Assembly (NCBI GenBank): GCA_036939755.1
Contig: JALLAZ010000692.1
Coordinates: 1 to 12,750, forward strand
Direction of reading: 5' to 3'
Length of the DNA: 12,750 nucleotides
Source of the DNA: Stephanodiscus triporus
Taxonomy: Eukaryota > Bacillariophyta > Thalassiosirophyceae > Thalassiosirales > Thalassiosiraceae
Part shown: in pieces, positions 1 through 7,167 of the stretch
Layout of the letters: each line of letters opens with the position of its first letter
How positions within the stretch are numbered: the stretch's first letter is position 1
Made by a program: the position numbers and the translations under genes
The notes under the pieces: generated by a model
What the model saw: the letters and a program-made list of their open reading frames with translations, nothing else
Told to the model about the DNA's origin: nothing
Databases searched by the model: none

Positions 1-580
1 CGCGGTGAATTTGCCCCCAATTTGGGGGTGGTAAATTGAGGTCAAACGTACAGTAAGTAGGTACTCCAACTATCTCCGCGCCTAAAGCGAAAAAGTGTGA
101 CGTGTGTGCGCTCTCTCACGTTACATCGACTCCCAAATCTGTCACGTGCAACATGTGTGACGGCGGATGCAATCTGGCTTTTTGCAGAATGGAGGGAGCA
201 TCATGTTTTTACCAGTCTTTCGCGGGAGACCATTGGAATGGAGTTTACCACCGTTTCGGGAAAAAGTTTCGGAACCAAAACTAAGGAATTGGTTCAATCT
301 CCTTGAGCTACGGATCAAAGAAGGAATTCATACGAACCCTCGCCGACTTCGTGCGGTGGGAGACATGTTCTTGGAATATCAATCTAACAACCCCCTCCTA
401 CCTTTGATTTCCCGTAGGTTGAGGTCGGAGGAAGGTGTAACGACCACGCGCTAGAGAAAAACAAAACTGCCATATCCCATCGTGTCTTGTAGATAGGTAG
501 ATGCTGAGTGAGCTGAGCACCCCAACAACCGAGCCAAGGTAGGAGCAGGAGGGTTCCAACCATCCACAAAGCAACAGAGA
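1..580. other. Upstream spacer of the membrane-protein gene, no supported gene
   Basis: This stretch precedes the start codon at 581. It holds only short overlapping open frames, the longest about 95 codons at 167-454, with no recognisable domain and no clear splice partners. Near the left edge, CCCCCA and TGGGGG around 15-30 form a small palindrome. The spacer presumably carries the promoter and 5' leader of the downstream gene, but I see no TATA box or initiator I would defend. The tail of an upstream gene outside the window cannot be excluded. Confidence 0.4.
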
Positions 581-1805
581 ATGAGCGCAGGGAGACGGTT
601 GCCGCTGGCGGGGACGATAGCAGCGTCAAGGCTCGCTCTGGCGGCGGCATGGGGCTCGTCGAGCTCGTCGTCCAGCAGCAGTATATACTATCCACACCAA
701 GCGTCCGAGTGGATGTACGATTCGAAAACCATCGCAATGAAAGTAGAGGGCTGCGTCTGGACGACCACGGACGACAATGAAGATGTCGGGTGCATGCAGG
801 ACGGTAGTAACGATGGCACCACATACTGGTATCAAATGGCTATGTGCCGTCGTGCGCAGGTGGCATATTCGGTCTATGCCGCGGACTCGTCGTCCGCCAC
901 GTGCACGACGGGGACTTTCAAAGGGACGGTGAGTATCATATACGAGAATGCCTATTCTGGGCTTGACTCGCCTCGTTTGCCGCACAAACCCACCCCCCTC
1001 CCCCCTCTCTTCAACCCTACCTTTTCAGTATGTGACACAGGATGGACTCGCAGAATTTGCCTATCTCATGGGAACATACGACAGTTATTCTCCCATCAGC
1101 GAGGAAAAAGTCGGCGATCTCCCTATGTGCGAGGCTGGATCCAACGGCTACTATCTCTCAGTCGGTTGCGCTAACGACGGGTCTTTCACTATTGACGAAT
1201 TTAGTGATCAATATTGCCTAAAACGCGTGGGGACCTACTCCTACCTGAATGACATCAACAACATATTCAAGAATTACTTCCACAGCTGCTACAAAATATA
1301 TTCGTCTCAAACGGATGCATCTGTAGCGTATTCCACCGCCGGCGCCCTCATAAGCGGCAGCAAGTCGTGCACTGCGCTGGATAACCCCTTGTGCCAAAAC
1401 ACTGAACGCATCAATAGCCAGGCAAAATCGACCAGCTCCCTCGCCTCAACGGGACACTCCTTCATGAACTTCAACGTCGCTAACAGAGCCAAGTACCTTC
1501 TCGGCTCATTATGCCTTGTTGGGAGTGTCATCATGTTCCTTGGGATCCTGTTCACGAATCGTCGTAAGAGGCGTGCGATGATGCACAGGAAAATGAGGGC
1601 GAGTCGCGCCAGGCGATCCAGCTCAAAGCGCTCTACGTCAAGGGGTGTGGAATCCTCGAGGCGATCGAAGAGCAGGACACCGGGGGATTCCAGCCGATCG
1701 AGGAGTAAGAGCCGGGCACGTTCGTCCGGGCGTTCATCCACGGACAAGGCCAGATCCTCAAGCAAGAAGAGGATTAGCGACGATGAGGGGGGAGTGTACG
1801 CATGA
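581..1805 (+). CDS. Single-pass membrane protein with Cys-rich ectodomain and Arg/Ser-rich tail (two exons)
   Basis: Exon 1 is 581-928 and exon 2 is 1029-1805, joined in phase 0 across a 100-base intron (929-1028) that starts GTGAGT and ends TTTTCAG. The product is 374 residues. The N-terminus is hydrophobic and Ala/Leu-rich (a possible signal peptide over about residues 1-24) and is followed by a run of nine serines. The ectodomain (about 35-270) has ten cysteines, an even number suited to disulfides, and many Tyr and Trp residues. One membrane helix spans about 272-292. The remaining tail of about 80 residues is strongly basic and made of Arg/Ser/Lys clusters, probably cytoplasmic. Proteins with this plan (signal, Cys-rich domain, one helix, short tail) are common uncharacterised diatom membrane proteins, and silicalemma-associated proteins have a similar topology. 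I cannot assign a function. The start is the first ATG of the frame that leads into the signal-like segment. Confidence 0.85.
929..1028 (+). other. Intron of the membrane-protein gene
   Basis: This is a 100-base GT-AG intron with donor GTGAGT and acceptor TTTTCAG. A C/T-rich tract of about 35 bases precedes the acceptor. It falls exactly between codons 116 and 117, and removing it joins two frames that carry continuous Cys- and Tyr-rich protein sequence. Without splicing, exon 1 runs into out-of-frame sequence and stops at 1174. Confidence 0.88.
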
Positions 1806-1917
1806 TTATCTGTCGATTTTGAGATCGCAGTCTCCCTGGGATCTGTTTTGATTGTTGTATCAATTATTTCACGTCATATCATGTTAGCTAAGAGGAGGTC
1901 CTGTTTGTTGTGTTGTG

Positions 1918-2015
1918 GCTGGTAAAATTTAATGCCATTCCACTGCAGCAAAAGGACCACTTAGTTGCTGGTAAAATTTAATGCCATTCCACTGCAGCAA
2001 AAGGACCACTTAGTT
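1918..2015. repeat. Perfect 49-bp tandem duplication
   Basis: Two directly adjacent copies of a 49-base unit, 1918-1966 and 1967-2015, are identical at every position. Each begins GCTGGTAAAATTTAATG and ends GACCACTTAGTT. The copy boundary is exact and the flanks diverge at once. Perfect identity in noncoding DNA suggests a recent duplication by slippage or repair. Confidence 0.95.
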
Positions 2016-2126
2016 TTTTTGCCAGGGCGAAGTACTGCACCATTGCTCTCATTCTTATCGTTCATGCGTAAGAGAAGCTCACCAACCTGGCTCACTCAGA
2101 GCTGAGACGTGTTCTAAGGTACGCAA

Positions 2127-2138
2127 GGGGGGGGGGGG
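2127..2138. repeat. G12 homopolymer
   Basis: Twelve consecutive guanines lie in the spacer downstream of the membrane-protein gene. The tract is likely to vary in length and is a sequencing-error hotspot. No function is apparent. Confidence 0.9.
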
Positions 2139-2534
2139 TGGTGCACACCTACCAACTCGACCAGGCATCAATAAATGCGATGTTGAATCGTTGGGGCTAA
2201 AATTTATGGGATGGGTAAAAGGAGTGGAAGCGGGAGCAGTACGCATCTCTCAAACCGGCGCTCATCTTAAGCAACCTAAGAGGCATTTGTAGTGCTTTCA
2301 ATGAATATCGAAAGTTGTCAAACATCCAACTAGAGAGTAACATTTATTCCTAATATTTAACGTAGGAGCAATTTCTATGTCAATAATAATACAGATGAAT
2401 TGAAGAAAAATAATATGCTGCACTCTGAGTGACAGTGAGAAGTCGTGTATTTCTTCCAAAGCGATAGGCCCAATTGATTCCCCTTTCGATACCATGGGAA
2501 GCCTGGCAGCATTAATACATAAAAGACGACCATA

Positions 2535-2921
2535 TTATATCTTCCACATGTTGAGAAAGAGCTGTGCCTCGCCTAGCGTCGTCGAGATTTTTCCTCCATT
2601 ATTCCTCGTTCCCTTTTCTTTGCTGTACGGACTGTGATTACTGCGCTTGCCCGTCTTCTTAACTTTCCCGCCCCCCGACTTGTAATCAAATGTTGACGAT
2701 TGCGAACCTTTCTTTCTAGCATCCTTGCACTCCTCGCCACTAGCGTCATCATCGATTAAGGATGCGATCGCCGCGAGAGCGGAATTTTGAGCAAAGTGAG
2801 ATGGCAACCCATCCATGAACAGAGGGCAGGCTTCAGCATTGCCCTGCTTTGCCCGGACTTTAGAATCACACCTCGACGGCGATGAGGAAGGCGAAGCTGC
2901 GATATTAGGTGTTGTCGCCAT
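2535..2921 (-). CDS. Small basic conserved-type hypothetical protein (128 aa)
   Basis: A single uninterrupted frame of 128 codons begins with ATG at 2921 and stops at 2535. The N-terminus (about 1-20) is low-complexity Ser/Pro. Residues 32-56 carry a CPLFMDGLP motif followed by an Ala-rich helix-like stretch, then an acidic patch (DDD, residues 57-59). Residues 66-110 are Lys/Ser/Gly-rich, basic and probably disordered, and may contain a nuclear-localisation-like region. The protein ends in GEAQLFLNMWKI. The CPLFMDGLP block and the GEAQLF-MWK ending, separated by a disordered linker, look like two short conserved motifs. I believe similar small proteins occur in other diatoms, but that is from memory and no function is known to me. 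There is no signal peptide or membrane helix. The gene converges on the upstream membrane-protein gene. Confidence 0.75.
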   Translation of the reverse strand: MATTPNIAASPSSSPSRCDSKVRAKQGNAEACPLFMDGLPSHFAQNSALAAIASLIDDDASGEECKDARKKGSQSSTFDYKSGGGKVKKTGKRSNHSPYSKEKGTRNNGGKISTTLGEAQLFLNMWKI

Positions 2922-3218
2922 TCTCTTCTCTCTAAAAGAGCACTACGATATCATCTACGATAAGTGTTGTAGAGTAAAAAATACGTATTTAGGAGTAGTA
3001 TTTATGTACCTCTACTGTAGGACTACTAGGTAGGAGTAGATGACTCTCTATTGTACTTTACTCTATGGTACTCTATTTGAAGGGTAAGTAGGTAGAGTAG
3101 GTAATTAGCAGGTAAGTTACCTCTGTTTTAGGTACACATTACGAGTTCCCACAGTAGCGATGGGTACGATACACTTTCTGTGCCTATTTCCCTTGGTATG
3201 TTAGGGAGCAGAGGAAAT
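2922..3218. other. Low-complexity spacer upstream of the small minus-strand gene
   Basis: This is the 5' side of the small minus-strand gene. Between about 2960 and 3130 it is dominated by short overlapping words such as GTAGAG, TACTCT, GTAGGT and AGTAG, which make a degenerate low-complexity tract. It presumably contains that gene's promoter, but I cannot identify a specific element. Confidence 0.5.
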
Positions 3219-3265
3219 AAGACTGGTAAACCTAAAACGTGACATTGAGTGTTTTGGCGGGAGCG
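3219..3265 (+). repeat. Left terminal inverted repeat of the 3219-3790 element
   Basis: It is 47 bases long and matches the reverse complement of 3744-3790 except at the fifth and thirteenth positions (C versus T in both). It is flanked on the outside by AAAT. Confidence 0.9.
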
Positions 3266-3435
3266 TTTGACGGACGAAATTTTGGTTTAAAAACTTGTTG
3301 GACCTATTTTCAGTCTAACCCATCATTGGATTCGTTTTAGTCGGGTTGTTCTTGCGGTTGGAACGGTTTTGGTCCGAAAACGCTGTGGCGAAAAATTGGG
3401 CTTCTCGATTTGGTCAATTCCTCGCCAAAAACTCA

Positions 3436-3472
3436 TATGTACGGTCCTATGTACGATAATGTACCGTACATA
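3436..3472. repeat. Internal hairpin of the MITE-like element
   Basis: TATGTACGGT (3436-3445) and ACCGTACATA (3463-3472) are perfect 10-base inverted repeats separated by 17 bases. The loop also contains TATGTACG. It lies inside the mobile element and could be structural or a transposase-binding site. Confidence 0.7.
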
Positions 3473-3524
3473 CGCCACAACCAGCCGGTTGTGAGCGCGA
3501 GGGACACAAAAAAATCGTGGAAAC

Positions 3525-3667
3525 GATGTCCCCTTTTGTGCTTATCACCGGAAAATGATGTCACCTTTAATGCTTATCACATGGGACCCTCAACAATGCC
3601 CCCCTTTATACTTATCATAGGAATGACGTCCCCTTTTATGCTTATCATCACGTTTTATGCTTATCAG
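3525..3667 (+). repeat. Degenerate tandem array, consensus ATGTCCCCTTTTATGCTTATCA
   Basis: Four diverged copies start near 3525, 3557, 3595 and 3625, with a partial fifth at 3650. Each ends in (T/A)(G/A)CTTATCA. Spacing varies from 25 to 38 bases. The array fills the right half of the MITE-like element and could be subterminal binding-site repeats for a transposase. Confidence 0.75.
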
Positions 3668-3743
3668 AGTGTGGAAAAAACTTTAAATTGCGTTTACTCA
3701 AAACAGGGTCTTTTTTCGGAGCGGTCTGTCCGGTTTGAGTTTT

Positions 3744-3790
3744 CGCTCCCGCCAAAACACTCAATGTCACGTTTTAGATTTACCAATCTT
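3744..3790 (-). repeat. Right terminal inverted repeat of the 3219-3790 element
   Basis: It is the inverted partner of 3219-3265, with 45 of 47 bases identical. It is flanked on the outside by AAAT at 3791-3794. Confidence 0.9.
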
Positions 3791-3850
3791 AAATCCTATT
3801 GACCTTTGCCTGTCCCTCGTCTAGGAAAAATAGAATAACCACATTAGACA

Positions 3851-5108
3851 ATGACAATGCTCCATGCAAATGATTGGCAGTCTTTCTATGCAGCTCAAGC
3901 TGATAGCAAACTTGGCAACAAAACTCCTTGGTTTATATGGAAGCATGGTCACCCAACAAAAGCGACGCCATGAGATTTCAAACTCTCATTTTGAATTCAA
4001 CAACATTGTCTTTGCAGTGGACCAAGACAAGCACATTCATGCTCTCCATAGCTTTAAGGTCTCAGGAGGTTCTTTGCTTCACCCATCAACGAACCATCAA
4101 CAAAGTTGATTTGCCTTTCAGGCTCAGGATTGCGAGCAACAGCCTTCATCACTGACCAGCAAACCCTCTTGAACCCATGCAACGTAATCACTCCCACAAT
4201 CGACAAATTACAAGAATGTTCCAATGACGACAAGTGAAAGCAGTCAACGCCCCAGCCGCAGGTGGCCTAGTCTTTCCTTCCATCCCCTTGGCTCCGTGAC
4301 AGGGTCATGTCATTGGGAACAAGCAATTACACAAAGCTCATAGCAGAAGTTAATGCCGCTGCTTTCAAATTTGACACAGAACATGAAAAAGATGAAAATC
4401 ATATTTCCACAGCAACCGCCCACTCAGCTGATTTCATCCTTTGGGCTGGGGAGCAGGCAATGGACTTGCAACCACAACCAAGATGACTTTTGACCCAAAT
4501 GACGACAACCTCAAACAATTCAGGATTGAATTACGTCATATCAACAATGCATTTCCCAACCTTGGGTCGCGGCCATGCCAGGAGCCTTCCATCCCGCACC
4601 AGCAGCAGCAGATCTCAACGGTTTCGTTGCCCCACTTCTTGCGACTGTCACGCGCCAAGTCGATGCTGCAACAAGAAGTTCACAACAATATTCTCCACAC
4701 CCAAGTGGACCACATGGTCGAAAAAAGTGAAAAGAATGAGTCATAGACCTTCACGAATCTACCATCAAAATGCTTCTGTTTGTGTTGCTATGGCCAACAA
4801 ATCAGTCCCAATGGAATTGATGGAATCATGCAAAAGAGTAATAAACAGCAAGACAGTTGCCCTTGCAGAACAAAAGCTAAATCTTTCTAAACATTGTCAG
4901 CTTCCCCACAGGGTACACATCAAACATGTACAATGGCATCCTCCTTTGGTCCAGCATGGACACCCCCAGCAACCACAGCCTCTTCACTTTCAGCAAGGCC
5001 AAGCCAATCTGAATGGCAGAGCATATGTACCGTCACCTAACCTTGCAATTGATTCTAACACGGGGTAAAAGAATGACTGCCAAGGAAATTAAAGTGGCAA
5101 GAGAGTGA
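3851..5108 (+). pseudogene. Decayed diatom multicopy coding sequence, possibly retroelement-associated
   Basis: Protein-like sequence runs on the plus strand but switches frame repeatedly. Segments: 3851-3973 (contains WFIWKHGHPTKA, then TGA); about 3974-4109 in another frame (FNNIVFAVDQDKHIHALHS); 4106-4237 (GLRATAFITDQQTLLN, TGA); about 4237-4299 (NAPAAGGLVFPSIPL, TGA); 4304-4486 (YTKLIAEVNAAAFKF, TGA); about 4441-4746 (MTFDPNDDNLKQF); about 4790-4890 (MANKSVPMELMESCKRVIN); and 4902-5108 in one frame (GYTSNMYNGILLWSSMDTPS) with an in-frame TGA at 5010-5012. Each piece has globular-protein composition, so together they are best read as one ancestral gene with several indels and nonsense changes. 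The last segment resembles a multicopy protein I associate with diatom mobile elements, but that is from memory. No reverse transcriptase or integrase motif remains and I see no LTRs. Confidence 0.6.
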
Positions 5109-5275
5109 AGGAACCATGAGGGTTTGAGTTCAAGTAATCATATTAATCGTAGTGACCGAATAAATAATATGCTCATTGCAATTAGAAGATATCTAACAGT
5201 ATGTAAAGAATGAAAACAAAATGCAATCATGCGTTCACTATGCATCAAACAAAAAAAGGCATGCAGGTAACATCA
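5109..5275. other. AT-rich gap between convergent coding sequences
   Basis: This short AT-rich gap lies between the decayed plus-strand sequence and the 3' end of the minus-strand gene. GTAACATCATC (5267-5277) and GGTGATGTTAC (5285-5295) form an 11-base inverted repeat with one mismatch that straddles the minus-strand stop codon at 5276-5278. AATAAATAATA occurs near 5159-5169. Nothing else is supported. Confidence 0.45.
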
Positions 5276-5465
5276 TCAAATATTGGTGATGTTACTGACA
5301 TCCTCCACTCCATACCACCAGTCGTTGAACTCAGGGTTGTTGCGCACCCTGCTAGCTGACCTACCCCGCTGGCGATGAGTCTCAGCCATCTCACGATCAT
5401 CATTGACAGACATAGCCACTGCTGGTGCGGCAGCAGAATAAGCTGCTGAGGCCCGATGATGTGCA

Positions 5466-5517
5466 CCTCCGCCGCCGCCACCACCGCCACCACCGCCACC
5501 ACCGCCACCACCACCAC
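5466..5517. repeat. Trinucleotide microsatellite encoding polyglycine on the minus strand
   Basis: The plus strand reads CCACCACCG-type repeats over about 52 bases. On the minus strand they form GGT/GGC codons for 17 consecutive glycines (residues 162-178 of the part after the TGA). The mixed GGT and GGC codons suggest repeat expansion with later point changes. Length variation between alleles is likely. Confidence 0.9.
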
Positions 5518-6384
5518 TGCTGCCAAAACCACCGTCGAAGCTGTTTCCGTTTCCATTTCCTCGGCCCTGCTGATGACGATACAATGGTGGCTGGTTGTTG
5601 TAAACCACCCGACCACGAGGACTGGCAAACACTTGGTTGTTGATTGTGATCACTGATCCCCCAGTGCAAACAGCCTTCAAGGAAACAAAGGCAACACGAA
5701 GAAAGGGGTAGAGTTGCCACCCTAACCCGAGCTGCTGAAAGACAGGGTCATTCTCAAAGTCCTGTGTGAGACGTTCATTCCCGTCATGATAAACATGGTG
5801 ATGTTGATGCATTGCCGACAGGGGAAGGGAAGAGGGTCTTCTTGTCCAGCTGGGATGATACTCTCGAGGCTGGGATAGTTGGCTGCAATCCTGTCGGTCA
5901 TGTTGCGAGATGAAAGCTACTTCATCAGCTCCATGCGCGCAATGCTCTCCAGCTTCAACGCATCCACGAACATCAGTGAAAGTTGGTGGAACTTCCATTC
6001 AAAGGATAGCTGTCATGCCATCTGGAGACACAGAACAGTCAAAGCGGGTGGGGTGGAGTGTTGGAGCCAAGTAGTCGGCATAAGCTATCATATACCCATC
6101 AGACAGTGGCCCGGCAATGGTCCAGATGACAGGAAAGTGGAAGTTGAAGCTGTATGCTACCCATCTCCTCCCAGCACTCAACGATGCTTGTCCCAAAGCC
6201 TGGGAAAGCTGGTCCACATCTTCAGCTGTTGCCGGTCGACGAGCGGCAGGGGGTGGGGTAGTGGCAGCACGAGCAGGGCGGGGAGAGGGCACCATCCCGT
6301 CTTCGTCTTCTTCTTCTTTGTAGTCGCCAGCTTTGTCTTTGGCTGCTTCTTCTTGGGGGGCTTCCTCTTCTTCTGGGTTTCCCT

Positions 6385-6455
6385 CTGTGGTGCATTTGCG
6401 AAAGAGAAGGTGGATGAGAAATGATGTTTAGAGAACAAGAACAAGATTTTCTTAC
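6385..6455 (-). other. Intron of the minus-strand family gene
   Basis: This is a 71-base intron on the minus strand with donor GTAAGA after GGGGGAG and acceptor CACCACAG. Splicing completes a GAG codon (G from exon 1, AG from exon 2) and moves from the exon 1 frame into the acidic linker and the rest of the protein. The unspliced frame reads into low-complexity Lys/Thr/Pro-rich sequence instead. Confidence 0.82.
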
Positions 6456-6710
6456 CTCCCCCTGCAGCCCTCCTTCTTGCACCTTGTTGGTCAAGTTCAG
6501 CTTGAATGCGAAGCAAGAGCCTGGGCATGCGCTGAATCACAGTGCTCCTTGAGTTTGGTTCTTCTGGAATCGTAGTAGAGTAGTGGGTTCTGGTGATGTT
6601 GAAGAGTGTATTGGGTGTAAGGTCATCCAAACGAACTTCACTACGAGAGACACGGGCTCGGAGATCAGCACCATGGGTAGTGCTGTCCCAGCGAACCATG
6701 ATGAAATGAA

Positions 6711-6734
6711 CCTCTCTGCTCTCATGCAGAGAGG
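6711..6734 (-). repeat. Perfect 9-bp hairpin in the leader of the minus-strand gene
   Basis: CCTCTCTGC (6711-6719) pairs with GCAGAGAGG (6726-6734) around a 6-base loop. It ends 11 bases upstream of the minus-strand ATG at 6699 and would form in the 5' leader if transcription starts further upstream. It could affect initiation or be chance. Confidence 0.6.
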
Positions 6735-6813
6735 GTCTTAGCGTGACTGAGGCCGTGTTTTTTGCTGGTATCTAACGGCAAAACCAATCAACGTACGTAC
6801 TTAAGTATTAGTT

Positions 6814-6992
6814 GCATCAATGAATTAATGGAGTTTTAATGAATTAATTGAGTATTAATGAAAAAAATGTCACAGTAATGAATCAATGAGAAAGTAATGA
6901 TTTTAACTACTGTCGCATCAATGAACTAATGGAGTTTTAATGAATTAATGGAGTTTTATGTATTAATGGTGTATTAATGAATTAATGGAGTA
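6814..6992. repeat. Degenerate AT-rich minisatellite (AATGAATTAATGGAGTTTT type)
   Basis: The words AATGAATTAATGGAG and TATTAATG recur through the tract with a period of roughly 18-19 bases. A higher-order duplication is visible: GCATCAATGAA(T/C)TAATGGAG starts at 6814 and again near 6916, about 101 bases apart. The middle (6857-6915) is more diverged. Confidence 0.85.
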
Positions 6993-7046
6993 GTCACTAT
7001 GTGTCGTTATGTAAACGGATCGCAGGTGCAGTGCACACAGAAAATT

Positions 7047-7167
7047 GGGATGGCTGTCTTAAACTATCTTACCAAGCCAGATAGCTGTCTTATACTTTGC
7101 AGTATATTACTACCAACATTTTTTGGGGATGGCTGTCGTAATCTATCTCACCAAGCCAGATGGCTGT
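7047..7167. repeat. Pair of 42-bp direct repeats
   Basis: Copies at 7047-7088 and 7126-7167 start GGGATGGCTGTC and end CCAAGCCAGAT(A/G)GCTGT. They differ at four positions and are separated by 37 bases. Within each copy GATGGCTGT (or GATAGCTGT) occurs at both ends, giving a nested short repeat. They lie between the two divergent genes and could be regulatory or subterminal transposon repeats. Confidence 0.88.

Larger units (their letters stand above)
1806..2534. other. Convergent intergenic spacer
   Basis: This spacer lies between the 3' ends of a plus-strand and a minus-strand gene. It contains the 49-base tandem duplication (1918-2015), a 12-G homopolymer (2127-2138) and AT-rich sequence from about 2290 to 2410. 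A 65-codon minus-strand frame at 2298-2495 has no recognisable features. Both genes' 3' untranslated regions and poly(A) sites must lie here, but I cannot place them. Confidence 0.5.
3219..3790. mobile_element. Non-autonomous DNA element (MITE-like) with 47-bp terminal inverted repeats
   Basis: The left end (3219-3265) and the right end (3744-3790) are inverted repeats of 47 bases with only two mismatches. Both start AAGA(C/T)TGGTAAA and end GGCGGGAGCG. The 4-base word AAAT lies directly outside each end (3215-3218 and 3791-3794) and fits a target-site duplication. The 572-base body has no credible coding sequence. It has a hairpin near its middle and a degenerate tandem array in its right half. 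These are hallmarks of a miniature inverted-repeat transposable element mobilised in trans. The superfamily cannot be set from the ends alone. TTAA at 3789-3792 overlaps the right boundary, but the left has ATAA, so a TTAA target is less likely. Confidence 0.85.
5276..6699 (-). pseudogene. Diatom multicopy-family protein gene interrupted by one in-frame TGA (two exons)
   Basis: On the minus strand, exon 1 runs 6699 to 6456 (81 codons plus one base) and exon 2 runs 6384 to 5276. They join across a 71-base intron (6455-6385, GTAAGA...CACAG) and the frame is kept. The reading gives 209 codons, then TGA at 5999-6001, then 240 more codons in the same frame before the terminal TGA. The N-terminal domain (about 20-75) has LDDLTPNTLF and STVIQRMPRLLLRIQAEL followed by ARRR. 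An acidic Glu/Lys linker (about 82-110) comes next. A beta-rich segment (about 150-235, YSFNFHFPVIW through MEVPPTFTDV) spans the TGA. The C-terminal part has a 17-glycine run. This domain order fits a diatom lineage-specific multicopy family of unknown function (from memory). The TGA falls inside the conserved-looking segment, so a TGG-to-TGA nonsense change is the simplest reading. Readthrough, selenocysteine or sequencing error remain possible. It is divergent from the transposase. Confidence 0.65.

Noticed and set aside
167..454. 95-codon frame upstream of the membrane-protein gene
   Set aside because: It overlaps two other frames, has no recognisable domain, and no splice signals or homology I could recognise support it.
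1307..1765. 152-codon minus-strand frame
   Set aside because: It is antisense to exon 2 of the membrane-protein gene. Its Arg/Leu composition is the complement of the Arg/Ser tail.
2298..2495. 65-codon minus-strand frame
   Set aside because: It lies in an AT-rich spacer with no motif and no clear relation to either flanking gene.
3525..3667. CRISPR-like array
   Set aside because: The units are diverged, spacing is irregular, and the context is a eukaryotic transposon, so it is a degenerate tandem repeat.
3410..3802. 130-codon plus-strand frame
   Set aside because: It lies inside the MITE-like element, translates the tandem array and the right terminal repeat, and runs through the element boundary. 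It is not a plausible gene.
5400..5720. Overlapping frames on both strands rich in Trp/Arg or His
   Set aside because: These are alternative readings of the CCACCG microsatellite. The glycine frame of the larger minus-strand gene explains the sequence.
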